Assembly: GCA_963795805.1 (NCBI GenBank)
Contig: CAWCIV010000004.1
Location: forward strand, 1,054,001-1,118,000
Direction of reading: 5' to 3'
Source of the DNA: JALYYC01 sp963795805
Lineage (GTDB): Bacteria; Chloroflexota; Dormibacteria; CF-121
DNA length: 64,000 bases
A program made the translations under genes and the position numbers. Below are positions 50,580 through 59,920 of this stretch, piece after piece. Every line of letters begins with the position of its first letter. Positions within the stretch are counted from its first letter, which is position 1. The notes under the pieces were generated by a model that saw only the letters and a list, made by a program, of their open reading frames with translations, ran no database searches and had not been told where the DNA came from.

Positions 50580-52226
50580 ATGGTGAGAAAAGAAGCACCG
50601 CAGGTCTCGCGCCCGTGGATCGCGCTCGCGGTCCTCGCACTCGGTTTGTTCATGACGTTGCTCGACCTGACGATCGTCAACATCGCGATCCCGAGCATTC
50701 TGCACGACCTGAACGCCTCGCTGGACCAGGTGCTCTGGGTTCTTAATGCCTATAGCCTGCTCTACGCGGTCCTGCTGATCACCTCTGGTCGGCTCGGCGA
50801 TATCTTTGGACCGCGCAATCTCTTCGTGGTGGGCGTCGTCCTCTTCACCGTCGCCTCGGCGCTGAGTGGGCTGGCGCAGGATCCAACCCAGCTGATCCTG
50901 GCCCGCGCCGGCCAGGGGTTCGGCGCCGCGCTGCTTGCCCCGCAGGGCCTTCCGATCATGACGACGATCTTTCCGCCGCAGCGGCGCGCCGGCGTCTTCG
51001 CGATCTATGGCGCGCTGGCCGGCGTGGCGGTTCTGCTGGGGCCGCTTGCGGGTGGCTTCATCGTGACCAACTTTGGCTGGCGGTGGATCTTCTATGTGAA
51101 CCTGCCGGTTGGTTTGCTGACCATCGCCATGGCCTTCCTCTTTGTCCCGGACCTCCGGCCGGGCAGGCCCCACCGTCTCGACTTCGTCGGCGTCGGCCTG
51201 GCCACGCTCGGCCTCCTCGGGGTCATCTTCGGATTGATCGAAGGCCAGCGCTACAACTGGGGGACGGTCACCGGGTTCATCACGATCCCGGAGATCATCG
51301 CGGCGGGTCTCGTCGTCCTTGGGGTGTTCATCTTCGTCCAGGCCCGCCGGCAGAACCACGAGCCGCTGTTGCCGTTCGCGGTCTTCAGGGACCGTAACTA
51401 CACATTAATGACGCTCGTCCTGATGGCAATGGGCTTCGCCATGGTCGGCGTCTTCTTGCCGATTACCATCTACTTCCAGTCGGTTCTCGGCCTGAGTGCC
51501 TTCGACGCGGGCCTCGCGACCGCCCCAATGCCACTCGCCATGATGGTCGTGTCGGGCATCGCCGCGTCGCTGTCAAACCGCGTCAGTGGCAAGTACCTGC
51601 TGATGGGTGGACTGACCGGCTTCGCGCTTGGCTTCGCTTACATCGCGTGGACGGCCAGTACGAGCTCAGGCCGGTGGAGCTTTCTCCCCGGGCTGATCGT
51701 GGCGGGGGCTGGGATGGGCTTTGTCTGGACCCCCGTCTTCAGCCTCGCGACCCGTGATTTGCGCCCGGAACTTGCCGGCGTGGCGTCAGGCGTGCTCAAC
51801 ACGCTCCAGGAACTCGGCGCGGTCGTCGCCAGCGCCTCGATCGGCGCGCTCTTGCAGAACCGTTTGGCGAGCGGCCTCCACACGCAGGCGGTCAACTACA
51901 GCAGCCAGCTACCACCGGCCTTCCGGAATCAGTTCGTCGATGGCTTCAGCAATGCGGCGAGCAACGGCCTCGAGGTCGGACGCGGTCAGACCGGCGGAAG
52001 CGTGCAACTGCCGCCTAACGTGCCGACGCAGGTGGCACACCAGGTGCAGCAGATCGCCGAGGCTGTCTTCACGCACGCGTATGTCAATGCGATGAGGCCG
52101 ACATTGATCCTGCCGCTGGTGGTCATCGTCGCGGCGGCACTGGGCTGCTTTGCCATCCGGACGCGGCGCGGCGTGTCGGCGCACGGCGATTCGATCGTGC
52201 AGGAGCAGCCGGCGTCGGTCGCGTAA
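50580..52226 (+). CDS. MFS drug exporter, DHA2 (EmrB/QacA) family
   Basis: The 548-aa protein has 14 predicted helices. Family motifs: MTLLDLTIVNIAIPSI (motif D1), SGRLGDIFGPRN (motif A), ILARAGQGFGAALLAP and LAGVAVLLGPLAGGFI (motif C). It probably expels drugs or other lipophilic compounds using the proton gradient. AGGAGGGAAACG precedes the ATG. It is second gene of the PadR operon, and a hairpin follows it. Confidence 0.93.
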   Translation: MVRKEAPQVSRPWIALAVLALGLFMTLLDLTIVNIAIPSILHDLNASLDQVLWVLNAYSLLYAVLLITSGRLGDIFGPRNLFVVGVVLFTVASALSGLAQDPTQLILARAGQGFGAALLAPQGLPIMTTIFPPQRRAGVFAIYGALAGVAVLLGPLAGGFIVTNFGWRWIFYVNLPVGLLTIAMAFLFVPDLRPGRPHRLDFVGVGLATLGLLGVIFGLIEGQRYNWGTVTGFITIPEIIAAGLVVLGVFIFVQARRQNHEPLLPFAVFRDRNYTLMTLVLMAMGFAMVGVFLPITIYFQSVLGLSAFDAGLATAPMPLAMMVVSGIAASLSNRVSGKYLLMGGLTGFALGFAYIAWTASTSSGRWSFLPGLIVAGAGMGFVWTPVFSLATRDLRPELAGVASGVLNTLQELGAVVASASIGALLQNRLASGLHTQAVNYSSQLPPAFRNQFVDGFSNAASNGLEVGRGQTGGSVQLPPNVPTQVAHQVQQIAEAVFTHAYVNAMRPTLILPLVVIVAAALGCFAIRTRRGVSAHGDSIVQEQPASVA

Positions 52227-52239
52227 GAACGTCGTCAAA

Positions 52240-52272
52240 ACACGGGGAAGGGCCATCTGCCCTTCCCTGTGT
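52240..52272 (+). terminator. Hairpin after the MFS gene
   Basis: ACACGGGGAAGGGC pairs with GCCCTTCCCTGTGT (one G-T) around a 5-base loop. A T-run is lacking, so this is a stem-type end signal or mRNA 3' stabiliser. Confidence 0.6.
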
Positions 52273-52323
52273 AACCGAGGGCCGAAGTGAATGACATAAG
52301 TCGTTTGCTCCCAAGGAGGCCCC

Positions 52324-52950
52324 ATGAATCGTGTAATCCTCATCTCGTTGACTTCGCTTGCCCTGGCCGCCTGCGGCCAGGCGGCCGCAGGCAGTGCGCC
52401 GACGGCACCGCCCCCGCTGGTGAGTGCCGTCGTGCACGTCGCGTCGAGTCCCGCGCTGGGAACGATCCTGACGACGGCGGATGGCCGAACCCTCTATTAC
52501 TTCACCCCGGAGCGAGGCGGCGCGATCGCGTGCACCGATCAGTGCGCGCACGCCTGGCCGCCGTTCCTGACGCCCTCGGGGTTGCTGTCCGCACCGGTGG
52601 CGCTGCCTGGAACACTCGCCACGGTCCGCCGCGCCGAAGGCGTGCAGGTGACCTACAGCGAGTGGCCCCTCTATACGTTCTCCGGCGATAGGGCGCCTGG
52701 CGACACCAATGGCCAGAGTGTGCAGGGGAAATGGTTCGTCGCCCTGACGACACTGACCGATGCCCCGGTTGCCACAGCAACGCCCCAACCCCCGACGCCC
52801 GCGGCGACCGCGCCCCCTGCTCCACCGGTCGTCGTCCCGGCACCGATCCGGCCAACTCCGGCGCCAACCAGTTGCATCCCGGGGATGAACGGGGGCGACC
52901 ATGACGGCGACAACAATGGCGGACCGAACGACTTCGACGGGTGTAAATAG
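52324..52950 (+). CDS. Lipoprotein with secreted-repeat (COG4315) domain
   Basis: The 208-aa protein has a signal peptide ending in the lipobox LAAC (C17), so it should be lipid-anchored outside the membrane. Two secreted-repeat units follow (LGTILTTADGRTLYYFTPER...CTDQCAHAWPPFL and VQVTYSEWPLYTFSGDRAPG...KWFVA), then a Pro/Thr/Ala stalk, then a Cys-bracketed Asp/Asn/Gly-rich tail (HDGDNNGGPNDFDG) that resembles a thrombospondin-3-like calcium-binding motif. CAAGGAGG precedes the ATG. The function of this family is not established. Confidence 0.85.
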   Translation: MNRVILISLTSLALAACGQAAAGSAPTAPPPLVSAVVHVASSPALGTILTTADGRTLYYFTPERGGAIACTDQCAHAWPPFLTPSGLLSAPVALPGTLATVRRAEGVQVTYSEWPLYTFSGDRAPGDTNGQSVQGKWFVALTTLTDAPVATATPQPPTPAATAPPAPPVVVPAPIRPTPAPTSCIPGMNGGDHDGDNNGGPNDFDGCK

Positions 52951-52951
52951 G

Positions 52952-54169
52952 CTAGCCGTGGCAGGCGGCCGGCGGTTGCATCGCGGCGACGCCGGCCGCA
53001 TCGCCGAGGTAGGCACCATTCGCATCGACCGCAAACGCCGCTGGTGCGGTCTCGGGCGACGAGGCCCGCGTGGCGCCGCTAGCCGGATCAGCGCAGGTCA
53101 CCTGCTGCGCCGTGCCGTCGATCAGCCAGAGTGCGCCGGCACCGACCACCGCATCAATCGTGTTCGAGGTGCGGATGGAGCTGCCGATCAGTGCCAGACT
53201 CGCCGCGTTGCGATGCTCGACCGACCCCTGCGTGCCTGTCGCAAAACCGACCCAGACGCCGTCAACCGCGGCAGCGATATGCGGTCCTCCAAGGCCGCGG
53301 CCACCAGTGTCGGCCGAGGCGAGGGTGGCGCCGGTCGCCGCATCAAGCTCGAGCACCCGATCCGGTCCGCTCGCGTTCGAGGAGGCTTCAACGCCGACAT
53401 AAAGGCGCTGACCGGCTGGATCGAGGGAGATACTGACGGCAGTCCCGGGAATTGCTTGACTCAGCAGGACGCTACCGGTCTGCGGGTCCAGGCGGTAGAG
53501 GCCGTGTCCATAGCCGAGCCACAACATGGTGGCATCGCCAGCCAGCTGCGGGCCAACGTTGGTCTCCGACCCTGGCGCGCCTGGTAGCTGCGTTTGCCGG
53601 GTGGGCTGCAGCGATACTGGATCGAGGAGAGTCAGGGACTGGGAGCTTGCTGGCGCCGGTGCGATGCCAGGGCCTGCCGCGACCCAGAGCCCGGCTCCGG
53701 TCAGCGCAATTCCGGTGGCATTTGGTTGGATGGCGGCGGCCGTGGTCGCATTGCTCGAGCGATCGATCCGCGTGACCTTCGAAGGCGTCAGGGCGAAAAC
53801 CGCCGCGCGATCGAGCGTCAATTTACTGACGGAACCCGCCGGGAATCGTTGCGTCACCCAGTTCGCCGCCGGCGATGGCGCCGGTGTCGGTGTCGGTGTC
53901 GCGCTGGCACTGGGGGTCGCGGAGGGCGACGCGCTAACGGTTGGAGACGTGGTCACCCCCACCGGGTTACGGCTGTCTCTCAGCATGCGGACGCCGACGA
54001 CCACGGCCAGGATGACGACCGCGAGCGCCGCGCTCGCGAAGACCGGCTGGATCCAGCGACCGCGGCGATGTCCTGGGACCTCCCAGGTCGGGGGCGTGGC
54101 GGTGATTTCGCTCTTCGCGTCCTGGAAAAAGCGATTCAGACGCTCGACGAGCTGCTCGTCGTGGTTCAT
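52952..54169 (-). CDS. Membrane-anchored beta-propeller-like protein, probable partner of the ECF sigma
   Basis: The 405-aa protein has about 38 cytoplasmic residues (MNHDEQLVERLNRFFQDAK), one membrane helix (about 40-62), a Ser/Thr/Pro stalk, and an outer domain with recurring blade-like strands (GLWVAAGPG, MLWLGYGHGLYRLDPQTG, RLYVGVEAS, RVLELDAATGATLAS, GVWVGFATG, ALWLIDGTAQQV). It overlaps the sigma gene by 4 bases (ATGA), the standard place of an anti-sigma factor, though no zinc-binding ZAS motif is seen. Role as a sensor anti-sigma is inferred from layout. Confidence 0.72.
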   Translation of the reverse strand: MNHDEQLVERLNRFFQDAKSEITATPPTWEVPGHRRGRWIQPVFASAALAVVILAVVVGVRMLRDSRNPVGVTTSPTVSASPSATPSASATPTPTPAPSPAANWVTQRFPAGSVSKLTLDRAAVFALTPSKVTRIDRSSNATTAAAIQPNATGIALTGAGLWVAAGPGIAPAPASSQSLTLLDPVSLQPTRQTQLPGAPGSETNVGPQLAGDATMLWLGYGHGLYRLDPQTGSVLLSQAIPGTAVSISLDPAGQRLYVGVEASSNASGPDRVLELDAATGATLASADTGGRGLGGPHIAAAVDGVWVGFATGTQGSVEHRNAASLALIGSSIRTSNTIDAVVGAGALWLIDGTAQQVTCADPASGATRASSPETAPAAFAVDANGAYLGDAAGVAAMQPPAACHG

Positions 54170-54690
54170 CGGGACTCCTCGAATGCCGGCGTCGCCTGGC
54201 CACCAATTTCACGCTGCAGTCGGTTGAGGGCGCGATGGACCCAGGTCTTCACGGTCGGTTCAGGATGGCCAACAATCTGACCGATCTCGGGGAAGCTCAA
54301 ACCCTGCTCGAAGCGGAGGACCAGGAGGGCCCGGTCGCGGCGCGGCAAACGCTTCAGTGCACGCCGCATCTCTTCACGCTCGAGCTGATCGACCGCGGTG
54401 GTGGCGGGGTCCGGCATCGGGGTCTCGACCTGCCGATGACGGATCGCCGTGAGCAGCGAGCGGCGGTGATCGAGCGCGAGATTGATGGCCACTCGCATCA
54501 GCCACGCCTTTTCATTCGCGTGGTCGCCAAGTCGGTCCCGGTGCTGCCAGAGGCGAAGAAATGCTTCATGGGTGATCTCCTGCGCGATATCTCGATCCAG
54601 GGTTACGAGGTAAACCGTTCGCATGACGAGCGGAAACAAGCCCGTGTAGAGCGCTTCGAACGCTCGGCTGCCGCCGCCGTCTTCTGTCAC
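54166..54690 (-). CDS. ECF-family RNA polymerase sigma factor
   Basis: The 174-aa protein: region 2 with DRDIAQEITHEAFLRLWQHR and KAWLMRVAINLALDHRRSL, region 4 with LKRLPRRDRALLVLRFEQGL, FPEIGQIVGHPEPTVKTWVH and RALNRLQREI. GTG start. It is coupled to the downstream membrane protein, which probably controls it. A 93-base gap separates it from the ABC genes upstream. Confidence 0.92.
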   Translation of the reverse strand: MTEDGGGSRAFEALYTGLFPLVMRTVYLVTLDRDIAQEITHEAFLRLWQHRDRLGDHANEKAWLMRVAINLALDHRRSLLTAIRHRQVETPMPDPATTAVDQLEREEMRRALKRLPRRDRALLVLRFEQGLSFPEIGQIVGHPEPTVKTWVHRALNRLQREIGGQATPAFEESR

Positions 54691-54783
54691 GACCTCTCCT
54701 CGGCCCGGGATTCAGCTACACAACGGCAGGGGTCACGAATCGTTTCAAGCGATGCGCCCAAATCGCAATGGACTGCCGAGGGC

Positions 54784-55701
54784 CTATTGCAGGACGTCGC
54801 GGCGGGCGGTCAGGACGATCGAAACCGCAAGCATGACCAGCGCGTAGGCGGTGACGACCAGGAGGGCATGCGTTCCATCGACTGAGACGAGAGGCTGGGC
54901 GAAGCCCGTCGACGGATGGTGGTCCGGTTGGAGCAAGGGCTGCAGCACATTCAGGTTCGGGCCGAGCAAGTATGCGGTGATGTTGTTCCAGAAGTGCTGA
55001 CCCGTCAGCCGCGAGAGGAGCATCATGACGATCGTCCCGAAGTTGTCGGCCGGGAAGAATGCCAGGGCCGCGCCAAGCGCAAAGGCGAGCGAACGCCCGA
55101 CCACGGCGGCCGTCGTGCCGATCAAGATGTTGATGCCGACGCTGATCAGTGCAATTGCGACGTTGACCAGCAGGTTGTGCCAGGCGATCGACGGGAGCGA
55201 GGTGATGGGCGAGGCGCTTCCCTCCCAGGCGAGCGCCATCCCGTACATGGCGATCCCGGTGGCCAGGGTGTAGGCGAGCAAGATGGCAATGCCGAGGAGG
55301 GCGAGACTGACCAGTTTGGCGAACAGGAGTTGCAGGCGCCCGGTACCGCGGCCGAGAAGAACGCGTATCGTGCCGGCGCTGTATTCCATCGCCACCAGTC
55401 GCGCGGAGACGATCAGCAGCAAGATGCCCGCGCCGGCATCGAAGACCGAGACAAAGACATTCAGGAGTAGATAAAACCAGGCGAGTGGGTGCTGATGGAG
55501 CTGGGTACGGGTCTGGTCGGTCGAGATGAAGGCGCCAACAACGATCAGGAAAAGTAGGATGGCGAGGCCGAGCATCACCCACAGCGCCCGCTGGCGCCGG
55601 AGCTTGAGGATCTCGCCGCGCACGGCGCCCAGGAAGCGCGGCCGGATGGTGGGCTTGACGGCCGCCGCGCGGCTGCGGCTGATGGGCAGTGTCGCGCTCA
55701 C
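54784..55701 (-). CDS. ABC-2-type transporter permease
   Basis: The 305-aa protein with about six helices: one after GAVRGEILKLRRQRALWVML, others including LVAMEYSAGTIRVLLGRGTG (the typical ABC-2 cytoplasmic loop) and a long C-terminal hydrophobic end. GTG 55701 overlaps the ATPase stop (GTGA) and gives the normal start, so longer N-terminal extensions are rejected. It partners with the preceding ATPase in an exporter of unknown substrate. Confidence 0.88.
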   Translation of the reverse strand: MSATLPISRSRAAAVKPTIRPRFLGAVRGEILKLRRQRALWVMLGLAILLFLIVVGAFISTDQTRTQLHQHPLAWFYLLLNVFVSVFDAGAGILLLIVSARLVAMEYSAGTIRVLLGRGTGRLQLLFAKLVSLALLGIAILLAYTLATGIAMYGMALAWEGSASPITSLPSIAWHNLLVNVAIALISVGINILIGTTAAVVGRSLAFALGAALAFFPADNFGTIVMMLLSRLTGQHFWNNITAYLLGPNLNVLQPLLQPDHHPSTGFAQPLVSVDGTHALLVVTAYALVMLAVSIVLTARRDVLQ

Positions 55702-56606
55702 TTCGCGTCTCCGGTCAGGCTGAGGAAGATCTCTTCGAGATTCTGCTGTCGGGGCGCGACGCTCTCCGGCCAGTGGCCCGCGTGCGCCATGAACTGGATC
55801 AGGTCGCGTCCGCGGCCGTTTGGGGCCGCCGTGACGATTGCCCCATCGTGGAGGCGCGCGTTGCCGGCCCAACGCTGAGCCTTGAGCAGCATCAGCAACT
55901 GGTCAGGCCGTTCGGCATGCACGACGAACTCACCACTGGCATCGAGCAACTCCGTCACGGGGGCTAGCCGGATCAGCTCGCCGTGATTGATAATCGCCAC
56001 GCGATCGCAGATCTGCTGCACCTCACCGAGCACGTGGCTCGAGATGAATACGGTCGTCCCATCGGCGGCGAGTTGCCGGAGCAGGTCACGCATCTCAACG
56101 ATGCCGGCCGGGTCGAGGCCATTGGCGGGCTCGTCGAGGATCAGCAAGTCCGGGGCGTGAAGGAGGGCCGCCGCGACGCCGAGCCGCTGCTTCATGCCGA
56201 GAGAGTAGGAGCCGACGCGATCGCGCTGCCGGCTTGTGAGATCGACGATCTCGAGGACTTCATCGAGGCGCTGCCGGCTGACGCCGCCAAGCACCGATCC
56301 GAAGGCGCGTAGGTTGTCGCGTCCTGACATATAGAGGTAAAGGGCGGGCGATTCGACCAGGGCGCCGACTCGTGGCAGGACCTCGGCGGCGTGATGGGCG
56401 ACGTCCCGGCCCAGGATCTCGACCCGGCCCGCGGTGGGCCGGATCAGCCCGAGGGCCATTCGGATGGTCGTAGTCTTTCCGGCGCCGTTGGGGCCGAGGA
56501 ACCCGAGGATCTCACCACGCTGGACCTCGAGGGTCAACTCCTTGACGGCGGCCCGCGATCCGTAAGTTTTGGACAGGCCGTAAGTGGCCAGCGCGGCGTC
56601 GGTCAC
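55698..56606 (-). CDS. ABC transporter ATP-binding protein (ABC-2 exporter)
   Basis: The 302-aa protein: Walker A GPNGAGKTTTIRMALGL, signature YSLGMKQRLGVAAALL, Walker B DLLILDEPANGLDPAG, H-loop SSHVLGEVQQICDR. This is the CcmA/BcrA-like class, often for antibiotics or membrane components. The GTG start gives the standard N-terminus. It is coupled to the permease by a 4-base overlap. Confidence 0.93.
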   Translation of the reverse strand: MTDAALATYGLSKTYGSRAAVKELTLEVQRGEILGFLGPNGAGKTTTIRMALGLIRPTAGRVEILGRDVAHHAAEVLPRVGALVESPALYLYMSGRDNLRAFGSVLGGVSRQRLDEVLEIVDLTSRQRDRVGSYSLGMKQRLGVAAALLHAPDLLILDEPANGLDPAGIVEMRDLLRQLAADGTTVFISSHVLGEVQQICDRVAIINHGELIRLAPVTELLDASGEFVVHAERPDQLLMLLKAQRWAGNARLHDGAIVTAAPNGRGRDLIQFMAHAGHWPESVAPRQQNLEEIFLSLTGDAK

Positions 56607-56648
56607 TTTAGTTAAGCACCGCCGCCGGCCCGTTTGTGACGGCTTGCC

Positions 56649-57698
56649 TCAGGGAGACGCTGTTGGACGAGGTGGGACGCCCAGGACGGCGAAGCCGTAG
56701 TCGAGGACCATCGACATTTCGTGGTAGACCGACGGCGAACCAAAGACGACCGCCAGCAGTCGGTGGCCGCCGCGGCTCGCGGTCGTGATCAGGCAGCCGC
56801 CGGCCAGCTCGGTCCAGCCGGTCTTCAGGCCGTACACACCCGGGTAGAGCTGGAGCATCTTGTCGATGTTCACCATCTTGAATGCCTTGTGAGTCGCGGT
56901 GGCCGGAATTGTCATGGCCGGAATGGCGGCGATCGCGGTCAACGTCCCGTAGTGATACTCGAGATACGTCGCCGCGACGGACAGGTCGTAGGCCGTGGTG
57001 GTGTAGCCGGCCCCGTCGAGGCCGGTCGGGTTCACGAAATGGGTGTTGCGCAGGCCGAGCCGGACTGCCTTCGCATTCATGTCGGCAACAAAGGTGGCGC
57101 GTGAGGTCACGGCGGACGCGAGCGTTTCCGCAGCGTCGTTGCCGGATCGAAGGAAGACGCCGTCAAGCAGCTCGCGGACGCTGAGCCGCTCGCCTGGGGT
57201 CAGGCCCATCACGGTCGAGTCCCAGGGCAGTTGCGTGATCGAGGCCGGGACGGTCACCTGCGTGTCCAGCCGCATCAGGTCCATGGCGACCATCGCCGTA
57301 AAGATCTTGGCCAGGCTGGCGGGTGCCCATGGGTCGTTGGCGCTTGACTGCCACATGTAACGGCCGTTGTCAAGGTTGAGCAGGGCGACCTCATGGGCGC
57401 TGAGCACCGGCAGTGGCACGATCGGCGCCGGGGCGTGATGGATCGGGGTCGTAATCGGTCGCGCGACCGGCGCCGCGGTTGGGGCCGCGGGCGTTGGCGT
57501 CGGGGTAGGGGGCGGGGTGTGCTCGATCGGCAGGCGGAGCGGCTGCATCTCGACCTCGTTGGCGTGGACGCTGCCGACCAGGGCGGGGCCTGCCGTGACT
57601 CGGGGACCCGACCCCTGGCTCAGGCCCAGGGCCACGCCGCCCGCGACGACCGAGGCCGCCAGCAGAAAGGGGAAGACGCGTCGAAGGGAGCGGCTCAT
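56649..57698 (-). CDS. D-alanyl-D-alanine carboxypeptidase (low-molecular-weight PBP, S11 family)
   Basis: The 349-aa protein: signal/anchor helix (residues 8-28), a Pro/Thr-rich stalk (about 58-98), then the peptidase with SLAK (S128, K131), SGN (185-187) and KTG (292-294). It trims peptidoglycan stem peptides outside the membrane. It lacks the C-terminal PBP5 beta domain, ending about 50 residues after KTG, as in DacF-type or sporulation-type short enzymes. It follows the ABC genes' promoter region on the same strand. Confidence 0.93.
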   Translation of the reverse strand: MSRSLRRVFPFLLAASVVAGGVALGLSQGSGPRVTAGPALVGSVHANEVEMQPLRLPIEHTPPPTPTPTPAAPTAAPVARPITTPIHHAPAPIVPLPVLSAHEVALLNLDNGRYMWQSSANDPWAPASLAKIFTAMVAMDLMRLDTQVTVPASITQLPWDSTVMGLTPGERLSVRELLDGVFLRSGNDAAETLASAVTSRATFVADMNAKAVRLGLRNTHFVNPTGLDGAGYTTTAYDLSVAATYLEYHYGTLTAIAAIPAMTIPATATHKAFKMVNIDKMLQLYPGVYGLKTGWTELAGGCLITTASRGGHRLLAVVFGSPSVYHEMSMVLDYGFAVLGVPPRPTASP

Positions 57699-57867
57699 GT
57701 GCCTTCAGACCATAGCAGCGACCGGGGGTCCCGTTCTGGACACCCGGTGCCATTTATCGGGACTCCTGGGACTCGCATTTGCTGACACCGACCGGCTTGA
57801 TTCATTCGTTCGGCAATACAACGGCGCTCGCGCCCAGGCGTTTCGCGGCGCTCTAGAATGGGCTCGC

Positions 57868-57954
57868 GCCGGGGTGACGGAATCGGTAGACGTTGGCGAC
57901 TTAAAATCGCCTGCCCGTAAGGGCGTCAGGGTTCGAGTCCCTGTCCCGGCACCA
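57868..57954 (+). tRNA. tRNA-Leu (UAA)
   Basis: The acceptor GCCGGGG pairs with TCCCGGC (one G-T); the anticodon stem GGCGA/TCGCC closes loop CTTAAAA (anticodon TAA); a long variable arm (TGCCCGTAAGGGCG) marks a class II tRNA; T arm CAGGGTTCGAGTCCCTG. Discriminator A and an encoded CCA are present at 57951-57954. Confidence 0.95.
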
Positions 57955-57988
57955 GCTGCCATCTGACGGCGGGTACAGTAGGAACGCC

Positions 57989-59071
57989 ATGCTGGAGATC
58001 GTCGAGTACGCGGCGGGTGTCGCCGTCGTGCTCTTCAGCCTCAACGAGGTCTTCCAGACGGTCGTTGTCCCCCGGCCAACCCCGTCTCCCTTCCGGCTTG
58101 CGCGGTGGATCGTCGTTCCGGGATGGCGTCTCTGGCGACGGCTGGGTCTGCGTAGGGTGGATGCCAACGGCCGGGAACGGATGCTCGGAACCTTTGCCCC
58201 TGCGGTGGTCGTCGTGCTGCTGATTACGTGGATCGTGATCCTGATCATCGGGTTTGGGCTGCAGTTCTGGGCCCTCCGTCCCCAGGTGCATCCGGTGCCA
58301 CAGAACATCGGCGACGCGATCTATTTCGCGGGCACCTCCGTGTTGACGATCGGCTTCGGCGACGTCGTCGCGACGTCAGGGCTGGCACGGCTCATCGCGC
58401 TGGCCGCGGGCGCTGCTGGTCTGGGCACGATCGCGCTGGCGATCAGTTTCCTGTTCTCTCTCTATACCTCGTTCCAGCGTCGGGAAGTTCTGGTCGTGAT
58501 GCTCGACGCCCGGGCCGGCGCTCCACCCTCCGGCGTCAGCCTGTTGGAGGCCTATGCCAGGCTCGGCATCATACAGGACCTGCCCGCCCTCTTCGGCGAC
58601 TGGGAACGCTGGTCCGCCGAAGTGCTCGACAGTCACCAGGCGTACCCGCTGCTGGCGTACTTTCGGTCGAGTCACGACAACGAGTCGTGGGTCAGTGCCC
58701 TCGGGGCCGTGCTGGACGCGGCGACCCTGGTGCTAACCACGGTTGTCGATGCGCCCCGCGGTCCTGCACAGTTGATGTTCAGCATCGGTCGCCATGCAGT
58801 CGAGGACCTGGGCCGGATTTTCCGGGTCGATCGGACGCGCGAGGTTGGCGTTGAGCGCTACGAGTTCGACGAGGCGCGCGAGCGACTCGCCGCCGCCGGA
58901 TATACGTTGCTGGGTCCCGAGGAATCCTGGGTTGCCTTCTCAAAAATCCGAGCACAGTACGCCGGGCCCCTCAACGAGATGGCGCGGTGGTGGTCGGCTC
59001 CACCAACGCAATGGATCGGTGACCGGTCCTACATCAAGTTTGCAAAAGTACGCCACGAGGGAGCGGCGTAG
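57989..59071 (+). CDS. Potassium-channel-family protein
   Basis: The 360-aa protein: helices near residues 5-25 and 70-95, then a pore region with the K+ selectivity filter TIGFGD (120-125), and a third helix (about 130-160). A long soluble C-terminal part (about 200 residues) follows with no recognisable RCK signature. Probably a tetrameric K+ channel with an unusual cytosolic domain. The gene starts 35 bases after tRNA-Leu. Confidence 0.85.
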   Translation: MLEIVEYAAGVAVVLFSLNEVFQTVVVPRPTPSPFRLARWIVVPGWRLWRRLGLRRVDANGRERMLGTFAPAVVVVLLITWIVILIIGFGLQFWALRPQVHPVPQNIGDAIYFAGTSVLTIGFGDVVATSGLARLIALAAGAAGLGTIALAISFLFSLYTSFQRREVLVVMLDARAGAPPSGVSLLEAYARLGIIQDLPALFGDWERWSAEVLDSHQAYPLLAYFRSSHDNESWVSALGAVLDAATLVLTTVVDAPRGPAQLMFSIGRHAVEDLGRIFRVDRTREVGVERYEFDEARERLAAAGYTLLGPEESWVAFSKIRAQYAGPLNEMARWWSAPPTQWIGDRSYIKFAKVRHEGAA

Positions 59072-59089
59072 GCGCGGGGCTCGCGCCGG

Positions 59090-59854
59090 TCAAGCGGCAA
59101 AGGCTTTCGGCGGCGCGCCATGGAGACGCATGTAGAAGGCCGTCGAGATCGTGAAGGGCACGAGGAGCGGGATCTCGAGGTCCGGTGGTCGTTTCGCGAT
59201 GCCGGCGAACAGGTCGGGCAGGAGCTGGCGCTGCATCGATTCCGCGATGCGCTGGATGGTGAAAGCATCCGAGGCACGAACCTGCGCGGCGGTGCTGGTC
59301 CATGCCGTGCGTCCATCTTCGAGTTGCCGCCACTCCGCGAGCAGGACGCCCTGCGCCGCGCACAGCGCCAGCGCCTGATTGAGGCGGCGGGCGCCGTCGG
59401 GGAGCAACTCTGCACCTCGTACCGAGAGCAGGGCCAGCGTTGCGTTGACTGCGGCCTCGACATGTGGCCATGACTCCGGATCCGCGGCGGCATGGCTGAG
59501 GAGGTCGGGCGCTTCCAGAATCCGCTTGGCTCGGCCGAGGGCATAGCCGTCGAGCTGCCCGCGGAGCCCTGGTTTCAGGTTCACATGACTGAGCGGCAAC
59601 GCCTGGCCGACGAATTGTTCGATCTGCGGCTGCGCCCAGGCGATGATCGGGTCGTCCGTGGGGGCCGGTAGTTCAACGTGCTGCACTGCGGGGCGCCAGC
59701 CGGTCCCGCCGGAGGCCTGAGTCGAGGCCCTGTGGCGGGCACGCCGGCGAACGAGCAGCAGCGCGGCAATCCCGAGCCCGACGAAACCAACGGCGACGAT
59801 TACCAGCAGCGAACTCGGCCAGGACACGCCCGTATAACGAAAAGACCTGAGCAT
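59090..59854 (-). CDS. Membrane-anchored protein of unknown function
   Basis: About 254 aa from ATG 59854 (a GTG at 59896 is the alternative). One N-terminal membrane helix (SSLLVIVAVGFVGLGIAALLLV) followed by a basic stop-transfer (RRRARHR), then an all-helical soluble domain of about 200 residues. No family recognised. ATG 59854 is preferred because GGGGAACGGG lies just before it. It is convergent with the K+ channel gene (18 bases). Confidence 0.6.
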   Translation of the reverse strand: MLRSFRYTGVSWPSSLLVIVAVGFVGLGIAALLLVRRRARHRASTQASGGTGWRPAVQHVELPAPTDDPIIAWAQPQIEQFVGQALPLSHVNLKPGLRGQLDGYALGRAKRILEAPDLLSHAAADPESWPHVEAAVNATLALLSVRGAELLPDGARRLNQALALCAAQGVLLAEWRQLEDGRTAWTSTAAQVRASDAFTIQRIAESMQRQLLPDLFAGIAKRPPDLEIPLLVPFTISTAFYMRLHGAPPKAFAA

Positions 59855-59920
59855 CCCGTTCCCCGCAGCCGCGTGCGAGAACGGGGCCTGAGCCACCGCG
59901 GCCCGACGTGGAACCCACTA

